Assembly: GCF_015686655.1 (NCBI RefSeq)
Contig: NZ_JADPMP010000008.1
Span: 186,001 to 250,000 of the forward strand
Length of the DNA: 64,000 nt
Reading direction: 5' to 3'
From: Pontibacter sp. FD36
GTDB lineage: Bacteria; Bacteroidota; Bacteroidia; Cytophagales; Hymenobacteraceae
A program made the position numbers and the translations under genes. Position 1 is the stretch's first letter. Every line of letters starts with the position of its first letter. The notes below the pieces were generated by a model. It saw only the letters and a program-made list of their open reading frames with translations. It did no database searches and was not told the origin of the DNA. Below are positions 40,039 through 49,058 of this stretch, one piece after another.

Positions 40039-41526
40039 CTACAAACCTGATTCCTTCTTAAACTTACTACCGAAGAAATAATAAACAGGTATACCTAGCG
40101 CCACGATGATCAGGCCCGGCCAGGTATAGACCGGCTTGTAAATAAGCAGGATGATACAGATGCCCGAGGCAATCAGCACATAAAGCGCTGGCAGAATTGG
40201 GTAGCCGAATGCTTTGTATGGACGCTTCAGGTCTGGTCGGCGCACGCGGAGCACAAACACGCCAGTCACTGTGATGATATAAAAGAGCATCACTGCAAAG
40301 ATCACATAATCGAGCAGGTCATTATAGGTGCCGGAGAGGCAGAGCATGCAGGCCCAGATGCACTGTAGCCACAGAGCCGCAGCCGGTACGCCGTTTTTGT
40401 TCAGATGTCCCATCTTCTTAAAGAACAGGCCGTCTTTGGCAATGGCGTAATATACCCGCGCTCCTGACAGGATGGCTCCGTTGTTACAGCCAAAAGTCGA
40501 GATCATGATCAGAATGGCGATGCCTACCGTAGCTGGGTACCCGCCGATCACTTCGGCTACTGCTGTTGCTACGCGGTCGTTGGAGGCGTACTTGATGCCC
40601 TGGCCTATCACGTCGGTTGCGTTAGGGTCGCCGTTGAGGGGGAGCACGAGCAGGTATACCAGGTTGATGATCAGGTATAGGCCCATCACAATGGCACTGC
40701 CGATCACCATGCTGAGCACGATGGTGCGCTTCGGGTTCACGATCTCATCGCCCGAAAAGCCGATGTTATTCCAGGAGTCAGCCGAGAACAAGGCTCCTAC
40801 CATGGCAATGCCAATAGCCGTGATCAGCGCCATACCTACCGGAGGCGCTTCGCTGGCCCCCGTGGCCGCTGCAGCAGATCCCCAGAAATCAGAGAAGTTG
40901 GCCTGCACCGCCGTGTCGTTGATGCCGAACAGCAGACCAAACAGAATCAGACCAAACAAAGCGATCAGTTTTGTACTGCCAAAGATGTTCTGGATCAGTT
41001 TGCCACTCTTCACGCCGCGTGAGTTGATATACGTCAGGTATAGGATGCTCACAATCGCCAGCAACTGCACGGAAGTGAAGTTAAATCCTGCCAGGGAGAA
41101 GAGGACATTGTCTTCGCTGAACCAGGGGATGAGCACCCCGGTAAAACGGGCGAAAGCCACGGCCACCGCTGCGATCACACCGGTTTGAATTACCAGAAAC
41201 AGCGTCCAGCCATAGAGGAAGGCTACCATCTTGTTATAGGCCTCTTTCAGGTATACATACTGCCCGCCTACCTTGGGGAACATAGACGACAGTTCGCCAT
41301 AGCTGATGGCACCCACCATGGTCAGGAAGCCCGAAAGCAACCAAACCAGCAGCATGTTGCCAGGACTTACGACCGCCCTGGATATATCGGCTGTCACGAT
41401 GAATATACCGGAACCGATCATACCGCCGGTTACGATCATGATGGCGTCGAAAAGGGTGATCTCCCGTTTGAATCCGCTTTCCTTTTCTTCTTTTTGTATT
41501 TGCTCTACTTCTTCTAAATCCTGCAT
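40039..41526 (-). CDS. APC-superfamily amino acid permease
   Basis: 495 residues from the chosen ATG (the frame opens at 41577, but the extra residues are unlike the family). About twelve membrane helices. The TM1 unwound motif is clear: VTGGMIGSGIFIVTADISRA, the GSGIF signature of amino-acid/polyamine/organocation transporters. A second typical segment is SADSWNNIGFSGDEIVNPKR in the TM6-loop area. An acidic N-terminus (DLEEVEQIQKEEKES) precedes it. It would import or exchange amino acids; the exact substrate is not clear. Confidence 0.92.
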   Translation of the reverse strand: MQDLEEVEQIQKEEKESGFKREITLFDAIMIVTGGMIGSGIFIVTADISRAVVSPGNMLLVWLLSGFLTMVGAISYGELSSMFPKVGGQYVYLKEAYNKMVAFLYGWTLFLVIQTGVIAAVAVAFARFTGVLIPWFSEDNVLFSLAGFNFTSVQLLAIVSILYLTYINSRGVKSGKLIQNIFGSTKLIALFGLILFGLLFGINDTAVQANFSDFWGSAAAATGASEAPPVGMALITAIGIAMVGALFSADSWNNIGFSGDEIVNPKRTIVLSMVIGSAIVMGLYLIINLVYLLVLPLNGDPNATDVIGQGIKYASNDRVATAVAEVIGGYPATVGIAILIMISTFGCNNGAILSGARVYYAIAKDGLFFKKMGHLNKNGVPAAALWLQCIWACMLCLSGTYNDLLDYVIFAVMLFYIITVTGVFVLRVRRPDLKRPYKAFGYPILPALYVLIASGICIILLIYKPVYTWPGLIIVALGIPVYYFFGSKFKKESGL

Positions 41527-41866
41527 TGTAGCTGTCTGATACTTGCCTGTAAAGCCGACTGCCCAACAAAGTGGCAAAGGCCGGAAGGCAAAATTAAAGC
41601 TAATTTTTTGGGAAAGGATAAATACAGGTGATTATCTGCAGGAAAGCCAATAGCAAGTAAATAATATATAACGATACCCTGTAATTATTGCTCTTTTTGG
41701 CCTTTATAAACTGTGGCCGTTCGTCTGATTTTTTGGGTCCTTCACGGATATTTCAAGGCCCTTGGTATAAAATAGTAGTAATTGTAGCAACAGTACCTTG
41801 CATAACAAAGTACTATAGAATAACTTTGTCACAGTAATTAATTGATAACCACTAAATATTAAAGCC
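41527..41866. other. 340-nt intergenic region between the permease and a small exported protein gene
   Basis: Divergent gap, AT-rich. Apart from the promoter at 41798-41828 I see no gene and no strong hairpin. Confidence 0.4.
41798..41828 (+). promoter_or_regulatory. Bacteroidota-type promoter of the small exported protein gene
   Basis: TTG (41798-41800), a 20-nt spacer and TAACTTTG (41821-41828) match the phylum consensus. Transcription would begin near 41835, about 30 nt before the ATG at 41867. Confidence 0.68.
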
Positions 41867-42067
41867 ATGAAAGTATTATTCTTAATCGCCGCCACTGTAT
41901 CATGCTTCGGTCTTGCACTGCAACCAAATACTCAAAACACTCAACCAGTAGATGCTGTTGCCAGCACTGTCGATATGGAAATAGAAGAGCCTGTAATGAC
42001 TGTGCTGCTTGACACAGTATTGATCACACCTGTTGCGCCAAGTGCGGTAGCTGCTAACGTGCGCTAA
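41867..42067 (+). CDS. Small exported protein, unknown function
   Basis: 66 residues with a Sec signal peptide (MKVLFLIAATVSCFGLA, cut near LQ). The mature 48 residues are acidic and Val/Thr/Pro-rich (VDMEIEEPVMTVLLDTVLIT), with no Cys. It has a good promoter, which supports a real, expressed gene. It ends convergently with the SEC14-like gene, with a 4-nt overlap. Not recognised. Confidence 0.6.
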   Translation: MKVLFLIAATVSCFGLALQPNTQNTQPVDAVASTVDMEIEEPVMTVLLDTVLITPVAPSAVAANVR

Positions 42068-42537
42068 GCCGTTGCAGCCCGCCGGTCGGCAGCAGTATCA
42101 TCCTGCTCTCGCAGCCATTCCTCCGCAAGGGGGCGTTCGTAAAAGCTTTTCATGCTGACTTCAGGTGTAATGCGCTCCTGGAGTTCACGGGCCGCGAGTT
42201 GACTGAACATATTAAAGGAGTATACATGCGCCATAAACCGCAGGCCGGCTTCCATAGCGCGGGGCAGCCATTCAAACTGAAGCCAGTCATTTGCTTCCTG
42301 CCAGTCGCCGGTTACAGCTGACTTGTCGTTGAGTAGCTTGGAGCAGCGCTTGCTTTTCAGGAGTTCCAAAAAGGCAAGTGAAGCGCTTACAACATTATCA
42401 GCAGTTATGTGCCCTTGCCATTTAGCCTCGATGTACTCTTCCTTATGTTGGATAGTGACATACACATCACCCATCGCATGACGCAACTCTATCGGTGCAG
42501 TTGGTGAGATCTCGGGTCGAATTATTCTGGGTGCCAT
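42064..42537 (-). CDS. SEC14/STAS-like domain protein (paralogue of 14825-15238)
   Basis: 157 residues from the ATG at 42537. The frame opens at 42747 but that start would overlap the Rieske gene by about 100 nt and add Cys/Pro-rich residues unlike the relative. Shared segments with 14825-15238: LLNDKSAVTGDWQEANDWLQ and EAGLRFMAHVYSFNMFSQLA. Function unknown. It is the third gene of a lipoprotein-Rieske-SEC14-like set; its relative also lies beside a [2Fe-2S] protein gene. Confidence 0.72.
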   Translation of the reverse strand: MAPRIIRPEISPTAPIELRHAMGDVYVTIQHKEEYIEAKWQGHITADNVVSASLAFLELLKSKRCSKLLNDKSAVTGDWQEANDWLQFEWLPRAMEAGLRFMAHVYSFNMFSQLAARELQERITPEVSMKSFYERPLAEEWLREQDDTAADRRAATA

Positions 42538-42650
42538 AGAGGTAACATCAGGTGGTTGCACCTCGCAATGTAAACAAATTGGCCGCCTCGCCGGCAAAAA
42601 TGCGCTTAATTTGAGTGGAGTGCTCCTATAGAGGGGTAAAAAGCATCTTT

Positions 42651-43013
42651 TCAGGCAGTAGAGGCTGTCTGCTCTATTCCCACAAACACACCTTCTTCCC
42701 TTAGCTCCACCCGGTGGAGAACTGCTTTGCGGGTGCGGAACTCGCACTCTCGCCCATTCTGCATATTATACCTGTAGCTGTGCCAGGGGCATACCACTTC
42801 ATCCAGATAGTTCGTAGTACCTTTACTGAGCGCATATCCCAGGTGCGGACAGGCATCGTCTAGCGCAAAAAAACCGGAGGCAGTATGTGCAAAGCAAATA
42901 GTCCGTCCATCCAGCACGAGTTGTTTGAGTTTGCGGAGGGGCACCTGCTCGCGGGCTTCAGTCACGCTATCAAATACTTTGTGCCAGGTATAGCTTGCTT
43001 CGCTTTGTTCCAT
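42651..43013 (-). CDS. Rieske [2Fe-2S] ferredoxin-like protein
   Basis: 120 residues, a single Rieske domain with no membrane anchor or signal. The cluster ligands are CPHLG (Cys, His) and VVCPWHSYRYN (Cys, His), the C-x-H ... C-x2-H pattern. Such stand-alone proteins carry electrons for oxygenases or related enzymes, but no oxygenase lies nearby. It begins 8 nt after the upstream DUF3221-like lipoprotein gene. An AGGTATAG motif lies at the start of its coding region. Confidence 0.92.
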   Translation of the reverse strand: MEQSEASYTWHKVFDSVTEAREQVPLRKLKQLVLDGRTICFAHTASGFFALDDACPHLGYALSKGTTNYLDEVVCPWHSYRYNMQNGRECEFRTRKAVLHRVELREEGVFVGIEQTASTA

Positions 43014-43021
43014 CTGTTCTG

Positions 43022-43393
43022 TTAGTGGCTTACCCGTATGGCAGTGGCATGGGCCTGCACCGGAAATGATTCCATGACCTGCTCGTCAAACCAAGCCTCT
43101 ACTAAATGTCCTTCACGCAGATGCTCCAGGCGTAGTGTGGCTCCTTCTACATTCTCGATGTGGGTATTGGCATCTATGCGCAGTGTCGCCTTGGTGTGGT
43201 TCGTCTGCATACCTTCCACTGACTCGACCAGTATGACGGCCACGCCTTCTTTCTTTTTGGAATTTGTTTTTTTGATGTTGGTGATGTTGCCCCGTATGTC
43301 GGGCTGCGTGTTGGGAATCTGAAAGCCGTCCTGGGTCTGGCATCCGGCCAGTAGGAGAGCAGCCAAGGGTAGTATATTCAGGTATCTTCTCAT
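43022..43393 (-). CDS. DUF3221/YobA-like lipoprotein
   Basis: 123 residues. The lipobox ends LLLAGC (Cys18), so it is exported and lipidated. The body resembles YobA/DUF3221: DIRGNITNIKK, VILVESVEGMQ, TLRIDANTHIE, then LREGHLVEAWF and MESFPVQAHATAIRV, an OB-like beta arrangement ending in the S-x-P-x-Q/A motif. Function unknown. It leads the Rieske/SEC14-like group. Confidence 0.7.
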   Translation of the reverse strand: MRRYLNILPLAALLLAGCQTQDGFQIPNTQPDIRGNITNIKKTNSKKKEGVAVILVESVEGMQTNHTKATLRIDANTHIENVEGATLRLEHLREGHLVEAWFDEQVMESFPVQAHATAIRVSH

Positions 43394-43502
43394 GGGTTCA
43401 AGCGTCGTCTCATGCCTATACCTTGCAGGCAGGGCATACTTTGGACATTTGTACGCAGGAGGGAGATGATTAGTAATGTCTCAGGCACAATTTATTTAAG
43501 GC

Positions 43503-44186
43503 CTATGCTACCCGCATAAACTGGTCTGACAATTCTCTGCGCAGGTTATCGCCCTGTGTATAGTAAGAGAGGAAGTCAGTGCGGCGGCAGGTGGCCAGGC
43601 GTGGTTCCTGGCGCAGGGTGAGGCGTGAACGCTTGCCTATTGTCAGCAGGCCTATACCTTTTCGCTCACATAGTTTGGATAGGTAGTCTGCCATGGCATT
43701 GCCGCGCCAGCACAGGCTGCTCACCTGTAGTCCTAACCACTGGTGGTCGGCAGGCTGCTGCTTGAGCTGGTCCACTGCCGCTTTCAGTTGCTGCTGCATG
43801 TAGCGCCTGCGCAGATTGGAATGCAGTATAAAACCAGTCACTGCAAGTATGGCAGGTATGAGGGCCATCATCAGCCAATTGCCAGTCAGGTAGCAGAGGT
43901 AGGCTGCTGCGCCAAAAATAGAAGCGGCAGTCAAATAACGACTTCTGCCCAGTCCTCTTTTCTTGTAAGTGCTCAGCAGGCGCGCCAGTTTATTAGAGGC
44001 GGAAATATTAAGTGATACGGCAAAAAAGCAGTTGTCGTGTTTCTGATAGGCAAACAGCGCATCGGCGAAAGTGCCCTTGTATGTGGGCACCAGTCTGTTT
44101 ATAAGTAAGCCAGATTTTTTTTCATGTTTGGCATAGTAGGAACCAAGAAATTCAATAGCTTGGTCTCCAATTCTGTTTTCTGCCAT
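43503..44186 (-). CDS. Two-helix membrane protein, unknown function
   Basis: 227 residues. Two adjacent membrane segments (about 82-98 and 100-120, SIFGAAAYLCYLTGNWLMMA and LIPAILAVTGFILHSN) separate a soluble N-terminal part (RIGDQAIEFLGSYYAKHEKK) from a basic, Gln-rich helical C-terminal part. No enzyme motif. I do not recognise it. Confidence 0.65.
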   Translation of the reverse strand: MAENRIGDQAIEFLGSYYAKHEKKSGLLINRLVPTYKGTFADALFAYQKHDNCFFAVSLNISASNKLARLLSTYKKRGLGRSRYLTAASIFGAAAYLCYLTGNWLMMALIPAILAVTGFILHSNLRRRYMQQQLKAAVDQLKQQPADHQWLGLQVSSLCWRGNAMADYLSKLCERKGIGLLTIGKRSRLTLRQEPRLATCRRTDFLSYYTQGDNLRRELSDQFMRVA

Positions 44187-44596
44187 ATGCGTCAGATGTT
44201 TGTAGCCTTCAGATATATTGTTTCATAGTTGGGGCTACCCAGTAATACTGACGAGCCTTAGGCAGGATGCGGTAAGTGTCTTCCACTTTTTTACAAATAT
44301 AGGAAGCGTAAAATATAAAGCTAATAATTTGATTATTTTTTTGTAAAATTTGCTTTAACCTATAGTGTTCTTGGCTAAGTCCTGACTAGTCATATTACAA
44401 GACTATATCGCCTGAATTAGAACCATCAAGTAACAGGCTGTTTTAAGTGCAAAAAAAATGTACCAATTGTTATATGTCGGGTTGGAACGACTTTCTGTCT
44501 TGTATAAACAGACAAAACTGGTTAGGCTGACACAATTTTTTTAGATTTACAGCATGGTGATGAAGGTTCACTTTCACTGCTTCTTTAACTAAAACC
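44187..44596. other. 410-nt AT-rich intergenic region
   Basis: It separates the divergent genes at 43503 and 44597. Nothing beyond A/T richness is evident: no hairpin with a stem over 7 bp, no TAnnTTTG element in the right place and no credible open frame. Confidence 0.35.
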
Positions 44597-47128
44597 ATGA
44601 AAAAAAGTTTTTCGCTCTTTTTTGTCTTGTTCTCGCTGCTATCTGCAGGGGCACTTAAGGCGCAGTCACCTGCCAAACCTCACGCAGCCGAGCTACTGCA
44701 GGATATTAAAAAGCTGAACGTGCTGGGCACTGTGCTGTATGTGGCGGCGCACCCCGACGATGAAAATACCCGCTTTATCGCCTACCTGTCTAACGAGAAG
44801 CTCTACAACACCGGCTACCTGTCGGTGACCCGCGGTGATGGCGGACAGAACCTCATCGGGCCAGAGATCCGGGAGGGGCTGGGTCTTATCCGCACGCAGG
44901 AGTTGCTGCAGGCCCGTCGCACGGATGGAGGGCAGCAGTTCTTTACCCGTGCCAATGACTTTGGCTTTTCAAAAAATCCGGAAGAGACCTTTGCAACCTG
45001 GGATAAGGAGAAGGTGCTGCACGATGTGGTATGGGCGATCCGCAAGTTCAGACCTGATGTGATCATCACCCGCTTCTCTCCCCGTCCATCTGAAACTCAT
45101 GGGCATCACACCGCTTCGGCCCTGCTGGCCAATGAAGCGTTTGAAGCAGCTGCTGACCCAAAGCGCTTTCCTGAGCAGCTCAAGCACGTGCAGGTATGGC
45201 AGGCCAAGCGGGTGCTTTGGAATACCGGCGTATGGTCCTTCCGCAGTCAGAAAGAGTTTGAAGACTACGGTTCACAACTGCTTAAAGTGGATGTAGGTGG
45301 CTATAATCCGCTGTTGGGCAAATCGTACCCGGAGATTGCCGCCCTGAGCCGCAGTATGCACAAGAGCCAGGGCTTCGGCGCCACAGGTACACGTGGTGTT
45401 ACGATAGAATATTTGGAGCATACCAAAGGCGAACGAGCTAAAGAAGAGTTGTTTGAAGGTATAAACACCAGCTGGAGCCGCGTGAAAGGCAGCGAAAAAG
45501 TGGCAGCCCTATTGCAGCAGGCGGTGGCGGAGTTTAAGCCGGAGCAGCCCGCGGCCGTAGTGCCAACCTTGCTGGCAGCCCGAAAAGAACTGGCCAAACT
45601 ACCCGACAGTTACTGGAAGCGCCTCAAAACAGAGGAACTGGAGGATGTAGTGAAACACAGCCTGGGTCTATACCTGGAGGCAGTGGCTACGGAATATGCC
45701 GTGACACCGGGTGAGCACCTGAACATGCAACTGGAAGCCATCAACCGATCAACTATACCTGTGCAACTGGTGAGTATGCGTCCTTCCTTCGCCGCCAAAG
45801 ACAGCAGCCTGAATAAAACACTCGCTCCGAACGAGGGGCATCTTATCCCTTTTAAAATACAGATTCCGGCTTCAGCACCGCTCTCGCAGCCGTACTGGCT
45901 ACGGCAGGAGGGAACGCTGGGCCTGTTTCGGGTAGATGATCTGCAGGAAATCGGTGCCCCCGAAAATCAGCCGGCCGCCGAAGTGCAAATGAACCTGCTA
46001 ATCAGTGGAGAACCTTTCCGCTATACCGTGCCGGTGGTGTACAAGCGCAACGATCCGGTGGATGGAGAGCAGTACAGACCACTGGCCATTACGCCGCCCG
46101 TGTTTGTGAACATCTCCGAGAAAGTGCTGATGTTCGCTTCGCAGGAGCCGAAGCCAGTGCACGTGCTGGTGAAATCGGCTAAGGCAGGTATAAAAGGCAA
46201 CCTGGCACTGCAACTCCCGAAAGGCTGGCGAGCGGAGCCGGCGCAAGTGGCTTTTGATCTGGAGCAAAACGGAGCCGAGCAACTGGTGCGCTTCATGGTG
46301 CATCCGCCTAAAGGGCAGCAGGAGGTAGAACTGAAAGCCGTGGCCACGGTAGCAGGCAAGTCCTATACCCGCGGACTCAACGTGATTCAGTATAGCCACA
46401 TCCCAACGCAGACTACCTTCCCGGAGGCTGTGACTAAAGCCGTACGGCTTGACCTGAAGCGAAATGGGGAGCAGATCGCTTACCTGATGGGTGCCGGCGA
46501 CGACATACCTGCGAGTCTGCAGCAAATCGGGTATAACGTGACCCTGCTCAAAGACGAGGATATGACAGACCAGAATCTGAAGCGCTTCGATGCGGTGATA
46601 CTGGGGGTTCGGGCCTACAATACTATAGAGCGCATGAATTTCTATCAGCCGCGCCTGCTCAACTACGTGCAACAAGGCGGTACAGTCATCGTGCAGTATA
46701 ACACTGGGCATAGTCTCAAGACAAACAATGTTGCTCCCTATCCTTTGAAGATTTCAAGCCAGCGGGTGACGGTAGAAGATGCCGAAGTACGTTTCCTGAA
46801 GCCGAATCACCAGGCGCTGAACAGCCCGAACAAGATCACAAAAAAGGATTTTGAAGGCTGGGTACAGGAACGCGGCTTATACTTCCCGAGCGAATGGAGC
46901 AAAGAGTTTGAAGCGATCCTTTCAAGCAACGACCCGGGCGAACCGGCCCGCGACGGCGGCCTTTTGATCGCCCGCTATGGCAAAGGGCACTTTGTGTATA
47001 CCGGCTACTCCTGGTTCCGGCAGCTGCCTGCCGGTGTGCCGGGTGCCTACCGCATCTTCACCAACCTGATCTCGCTCGGCAATGGGCACGGCAACCAGGG
47101 GAGCAGCGCAGAGAGTGCTGTCAAATAA
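44597..47128 (+). CDS. PIG-L family (LmbE-like) deacetylase with C-terminal extension
   Basis: 843 residues with a signal peptide (1-22). The zinc site AHPDDE (H52-P53-D54-D55-E56) lies at about 51-56, with ETHGHHTASALL giving the second His pair near residue 165-173. This is the fold of GlcNAc-PI and mycothiol-type deacetylases, so removal of an N-acetyl from a sugar is plausible. A long beta-rich middle (about 330-600) is followed by a GATase/ThuA-like C-terminal domain (about 630-835, KRFDAVILGVRAYNTIERM; GGTVIVQYNTGH). Similar large proteins are common in Bacteroidota. The small membrane peptide and symporter genes follow. Confidence 0.88.
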   Translation: MKKSFSLFFVLFSLLSAGALKAQSPAKPHAAELLQDIKKLNVLGTVLYVAAHPDDENTRFIAYLSNEKLYNTGYLSVTRGDGGQNLIGPEIREGLGLIRTQELLQARRTDGGQQFFTRANDFGFSKNPEETFATWDKEKVLHDVVWAIRKFRPDVIITRFSPRPSETHGHHTASALLANEAFEAAADPKRFPEQLKHVQVWQAKRVLWNTGVWSFRSQKEFEDYGSQLLKVDVGGYNPLLGKSYPEIAALSRSMHKSQGFGATGTRGVTIEYLEHTKGERAKEELFEGINTSWSRVKGSEKVAALLQQAVAEFKPEQPAAVVPTLLAARKELAKLPDSYWKRLKTEELEDVVKHSLGLYLEAVATEYAVTPGEHLNMQLEAINRSTIPVQLVSMRPSFAAKDSSLNKTLAPNEGHLIPFKIQIPASAPLSQPYWLRQEGTLGLFRVDDLQEIGAPENQPAAEVQMNLLISGEPFRYTVPVVYKRNDPVDGEQYRPLAITPPVFVNISEKVLMFASQEPKPVHVLVKSAKAGIKGNLALQLPKGWRAEPAQVAFDLEQNGAEQLVRFMVHPPKGQQEVELKAVATVAGKSYTRGLNVIQYSHIPTQTTFPEAVTKAVRLDLKRNGEQIAYLMGAGDDIPASLQQIGYNVTLLKDEDMTDQNLKRFDAVILGVRAYNTIERMNFYQPRLLNYVQQGGTVIVQYNTGHSLKTNNVAPYPLKISSQRVTVEDAEVRFLKPNHQALNSPNKITKKDFEGWVQERGLYFPSEWSKEFEAILSSNDPGEPARDGGLLIARYGKGHFVYTGYSWFRQLPAGVPGAYRIFTNLISLGNGHGNQGSSAESAVK

Positions 47129-47214
47129 AAGGAGCCATTCAAAATCTGCAGTTCAAGATATCCAGTGAGTAGTCCTGTGCTTTTTGTTACAAAGACTACT
47201 GTCTGAAGAAAACC

Positions 47215-47358
47215 ATGAAAGAAATCGATAGCAAGCCTAACGAGGAGCTCGACAAGCCGCCTTTTTTTGAGAGCTGGAAAAGTATGTACTGGCTGGTGCT
47301 GGGCAACCTAGCTTTCCTGATCACCCTGTTTTACATCATCACCCGCATCTATTCATGA
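47215..47358 (+). CDS. 47-residue single-pass membrane peptide coupled to the symporter
   Basis: The ATG at 47215 opens a frame of 47 codons with an acidic start (EIDSKPNEELDKPPFFESWK) and one membrane helix (YWLVLGNLAFLITLFYIITR). It ends in ATGA, where the TGA stop overlaps the symporter ATG at 47355, so the two are translationally coupled. Small membrane subunits of this kind precede SSS-family transporters in several Bacteroidota, but I cannot name this one. It is shorter than common gene-finder cut-offs. Confidence 0.72.
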   Translation: MKEIDSKPNEELDKPPFFESWKSMYWLVLGNLAFLITLFYIITRIYS

Positions 47359-49058
47359 GACTGCTTGACTGGATTGTACTGCTCGGCACGCTGGGCTTTA
47401 TTGTAAGCTACGGCGTCTGGAAAACACGGGGCAGCAAGGATATTGAGGGCTACCTCAAAGGTGACAACAGCATGAAATGGTGGACCATCGGTTTGTCCAT
47501 CATGGCTACGCAGGCCAGTGCTATTACTTTCCTTTCCACGCCGGGTCAGGCCTATGAAGACGGTATGCGCTTCGTGCAGTTCTACTTTGGCCTGCCGATT
47601 GCCATGGTCATCATCTCGATCACGGTTATCCCGATCTTTTACCGACTCAAGGTATACACCGCCTACGAATACCTCGAGAGCCGCTTCGACCTGAAAACCC
47701 GCTCACTGGCTGCCCTGCTCTTTCTGGTGCAGCGCGGATTGGCAGCCGGCATCACGATCTACGCCCCCGCTATCATCCTGTCTACCATACTAGGCTGGAA
47801 TTTAACAGTAACCAACCTGCTGATCGGTATACTCGTGATCATCTATACCGTGTCGGGTGGTACCAAAGCGGTGAGTGTGACGCAGAAGCAGCAGATGGCC
47901 GTGATGATGGGCGGCATGCTGGTAGCCGGTTTTATGGTGGTGCGCTACCTGCCTGAGAGCGTGTCCTTCGGTGATGCTGTGGCTGTGGCAGGTAAGATGG
48001 GCAAAATGAACGTAGTGGACTTTTCTTTCGACTGGAACGACCGGTATAATTTCTGGTCTGGTTTAACGGGGGGGCTTTTCCTGTCGCTTTCCTACTTCGG
48101 CACCGACCAAAGCCAGGTGGCCCGTTATCTGGGAGGCAAATCGGTAGGGGAGAGTCGGCTGGGGCTGCTGTTCAATGGCTTGCTCAAGATACCGATGCAG
48201 TTCATTATTCTCTTCATTGGCGTGATGGTGTTTGTGTTCTACCAGTTCAACCAGCCGCCGCTTTTCTTCAATGAAGCCGCTAAAGACAAGGTATACGCCA
48301 CTGAGTTTGCCCCGGAAATGGAGGCACTGGAAGCGCAGCACACCACCCTGTTCAACCAAAAACAGGAAGCAGTGCACGGTCTGGTCGCCGCGCTACGCAC
48401 CGACGATGAAAGTGCCATTGCTGCTGCCCAAGCTGAGGTGCAAGGTATAACCGATGCCTCCAAGGCGGTCCGCACCGAGGTGAAGTCGCTGATTGCCAAA
48501 GCCACGCCTGATGCTGAGACCAAGGATACAGACTATGTGTTCATCTCCTTTGTAATGAAATACCTGCCCGCCGGACTGGTGGGTTTGCTGCTGGCTGTGA
48601 TCTTCTCAGCTGCCATGTCCTCCACGGCCTCCGAGCTCAATGCGCTGGCCTCCACTACGGTAGTAGACATCTACAAGCGCTCTGTCAAAAAGGACAAAGA
48701 CAACTTCCACTACCTGCGGGCCTCCCGCCTTTTCACCGCAGCCTGGGGTACGCTAGCAATTATTTTCGCAACCTACGCCTCCCTGCTCGACAACCTGATC
48801 CAGGCTGTTAACATTATCGGCTCGATTTTCTATGGCACTATACTGGGCATCTTCCTGGTGGCCTTCTATGTGAAGTTCATCAAAGGGCACGCCGTGTTCA
48901 TTGCCGCACTGCTAGCTGAAGCAGTAGTGCTGTACTGCCACTTCTACACCGATATTGCCTTCCTCTGGTTCAATGTGATTGGCTGTGTTGCAGTAGTGGT
49001 ATTCGGAGCGATCCTTCAGTTCTTTATAGGCCAGAAGGATGACAGATTGTATGCGTAA
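47355..49058 (+). CDS. Sodium:solute symporter (SSS family) with central soluble insert
   Basis: 567 residues, about 13 membrane helices. SSS hallmarks include SIMATQASAITFLSTPGQAY (TM2-3 region) and QRGLAAGITIYAPAIILSTI. After TM8 there is an extra hydrophilic segment (about residues 303-392: EMEALEAQHTTLFNQKQEAV ... AIAAAQAEVQGITDASKAVR), predicted coiled-coil-like, before FVMKYLPAGLVGLLLAVIFS. The core SSS length is about 480, so the insert accounts for the excess. The substrate may be a sugar, sialic acid-like compound or amino acid; neighbouring PIG-L deacetylase hints at an acetylated sugar, but that is inference. Confidence 0.92.
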   Translation: MRLLDWIVLLGTLGFIVSYGVWKTRGSKDIEGYLKGDNSMKWWTIGLSIMATQASAITFLSTPGQAYEDGMRFVQFYFGLPIAMVIISITVIPIFYRLKVYTAYEYLESRFDLKTRSLAALLFLVQRGLAAGITIYAPAIILSTILGWNLTVTNLLIGILVIIYTVSGGTKAVSVTQKQQMAVMMGGMLVAGFMVVRYLPESVSFGDAVAVAGKMGKMNVVDFSFDWNDRYNFWSGLTGGLFLSLSYFGTDQSQVARYLGGKSVGESRLGLLFNGLLKIPMQFIILFIGVMVFVFYQFNQPPLFFNEAAKDKVYATEFAPEMEALEAQHTTLFNQKQEAVHGLVAALRTDDESAIAAAQAEVQGITDASKAVRTEVKSLIAKATPDAETKDTDYVFISFVMKYLPAGLVGLLLAVIFSAAMSSTASELNALASTTVVDIYKRSVKKDKDNFHYLRASRLFTAAWGTLAIIFATYASLLDNLIQAVNIIGSIFYGTILGIFLVAFYVKFIKGHAVFIAALLAEAVVLYCHFYTDIAFLWFNVIGCVAVVVFGAILQFFIGQKDDRLYA

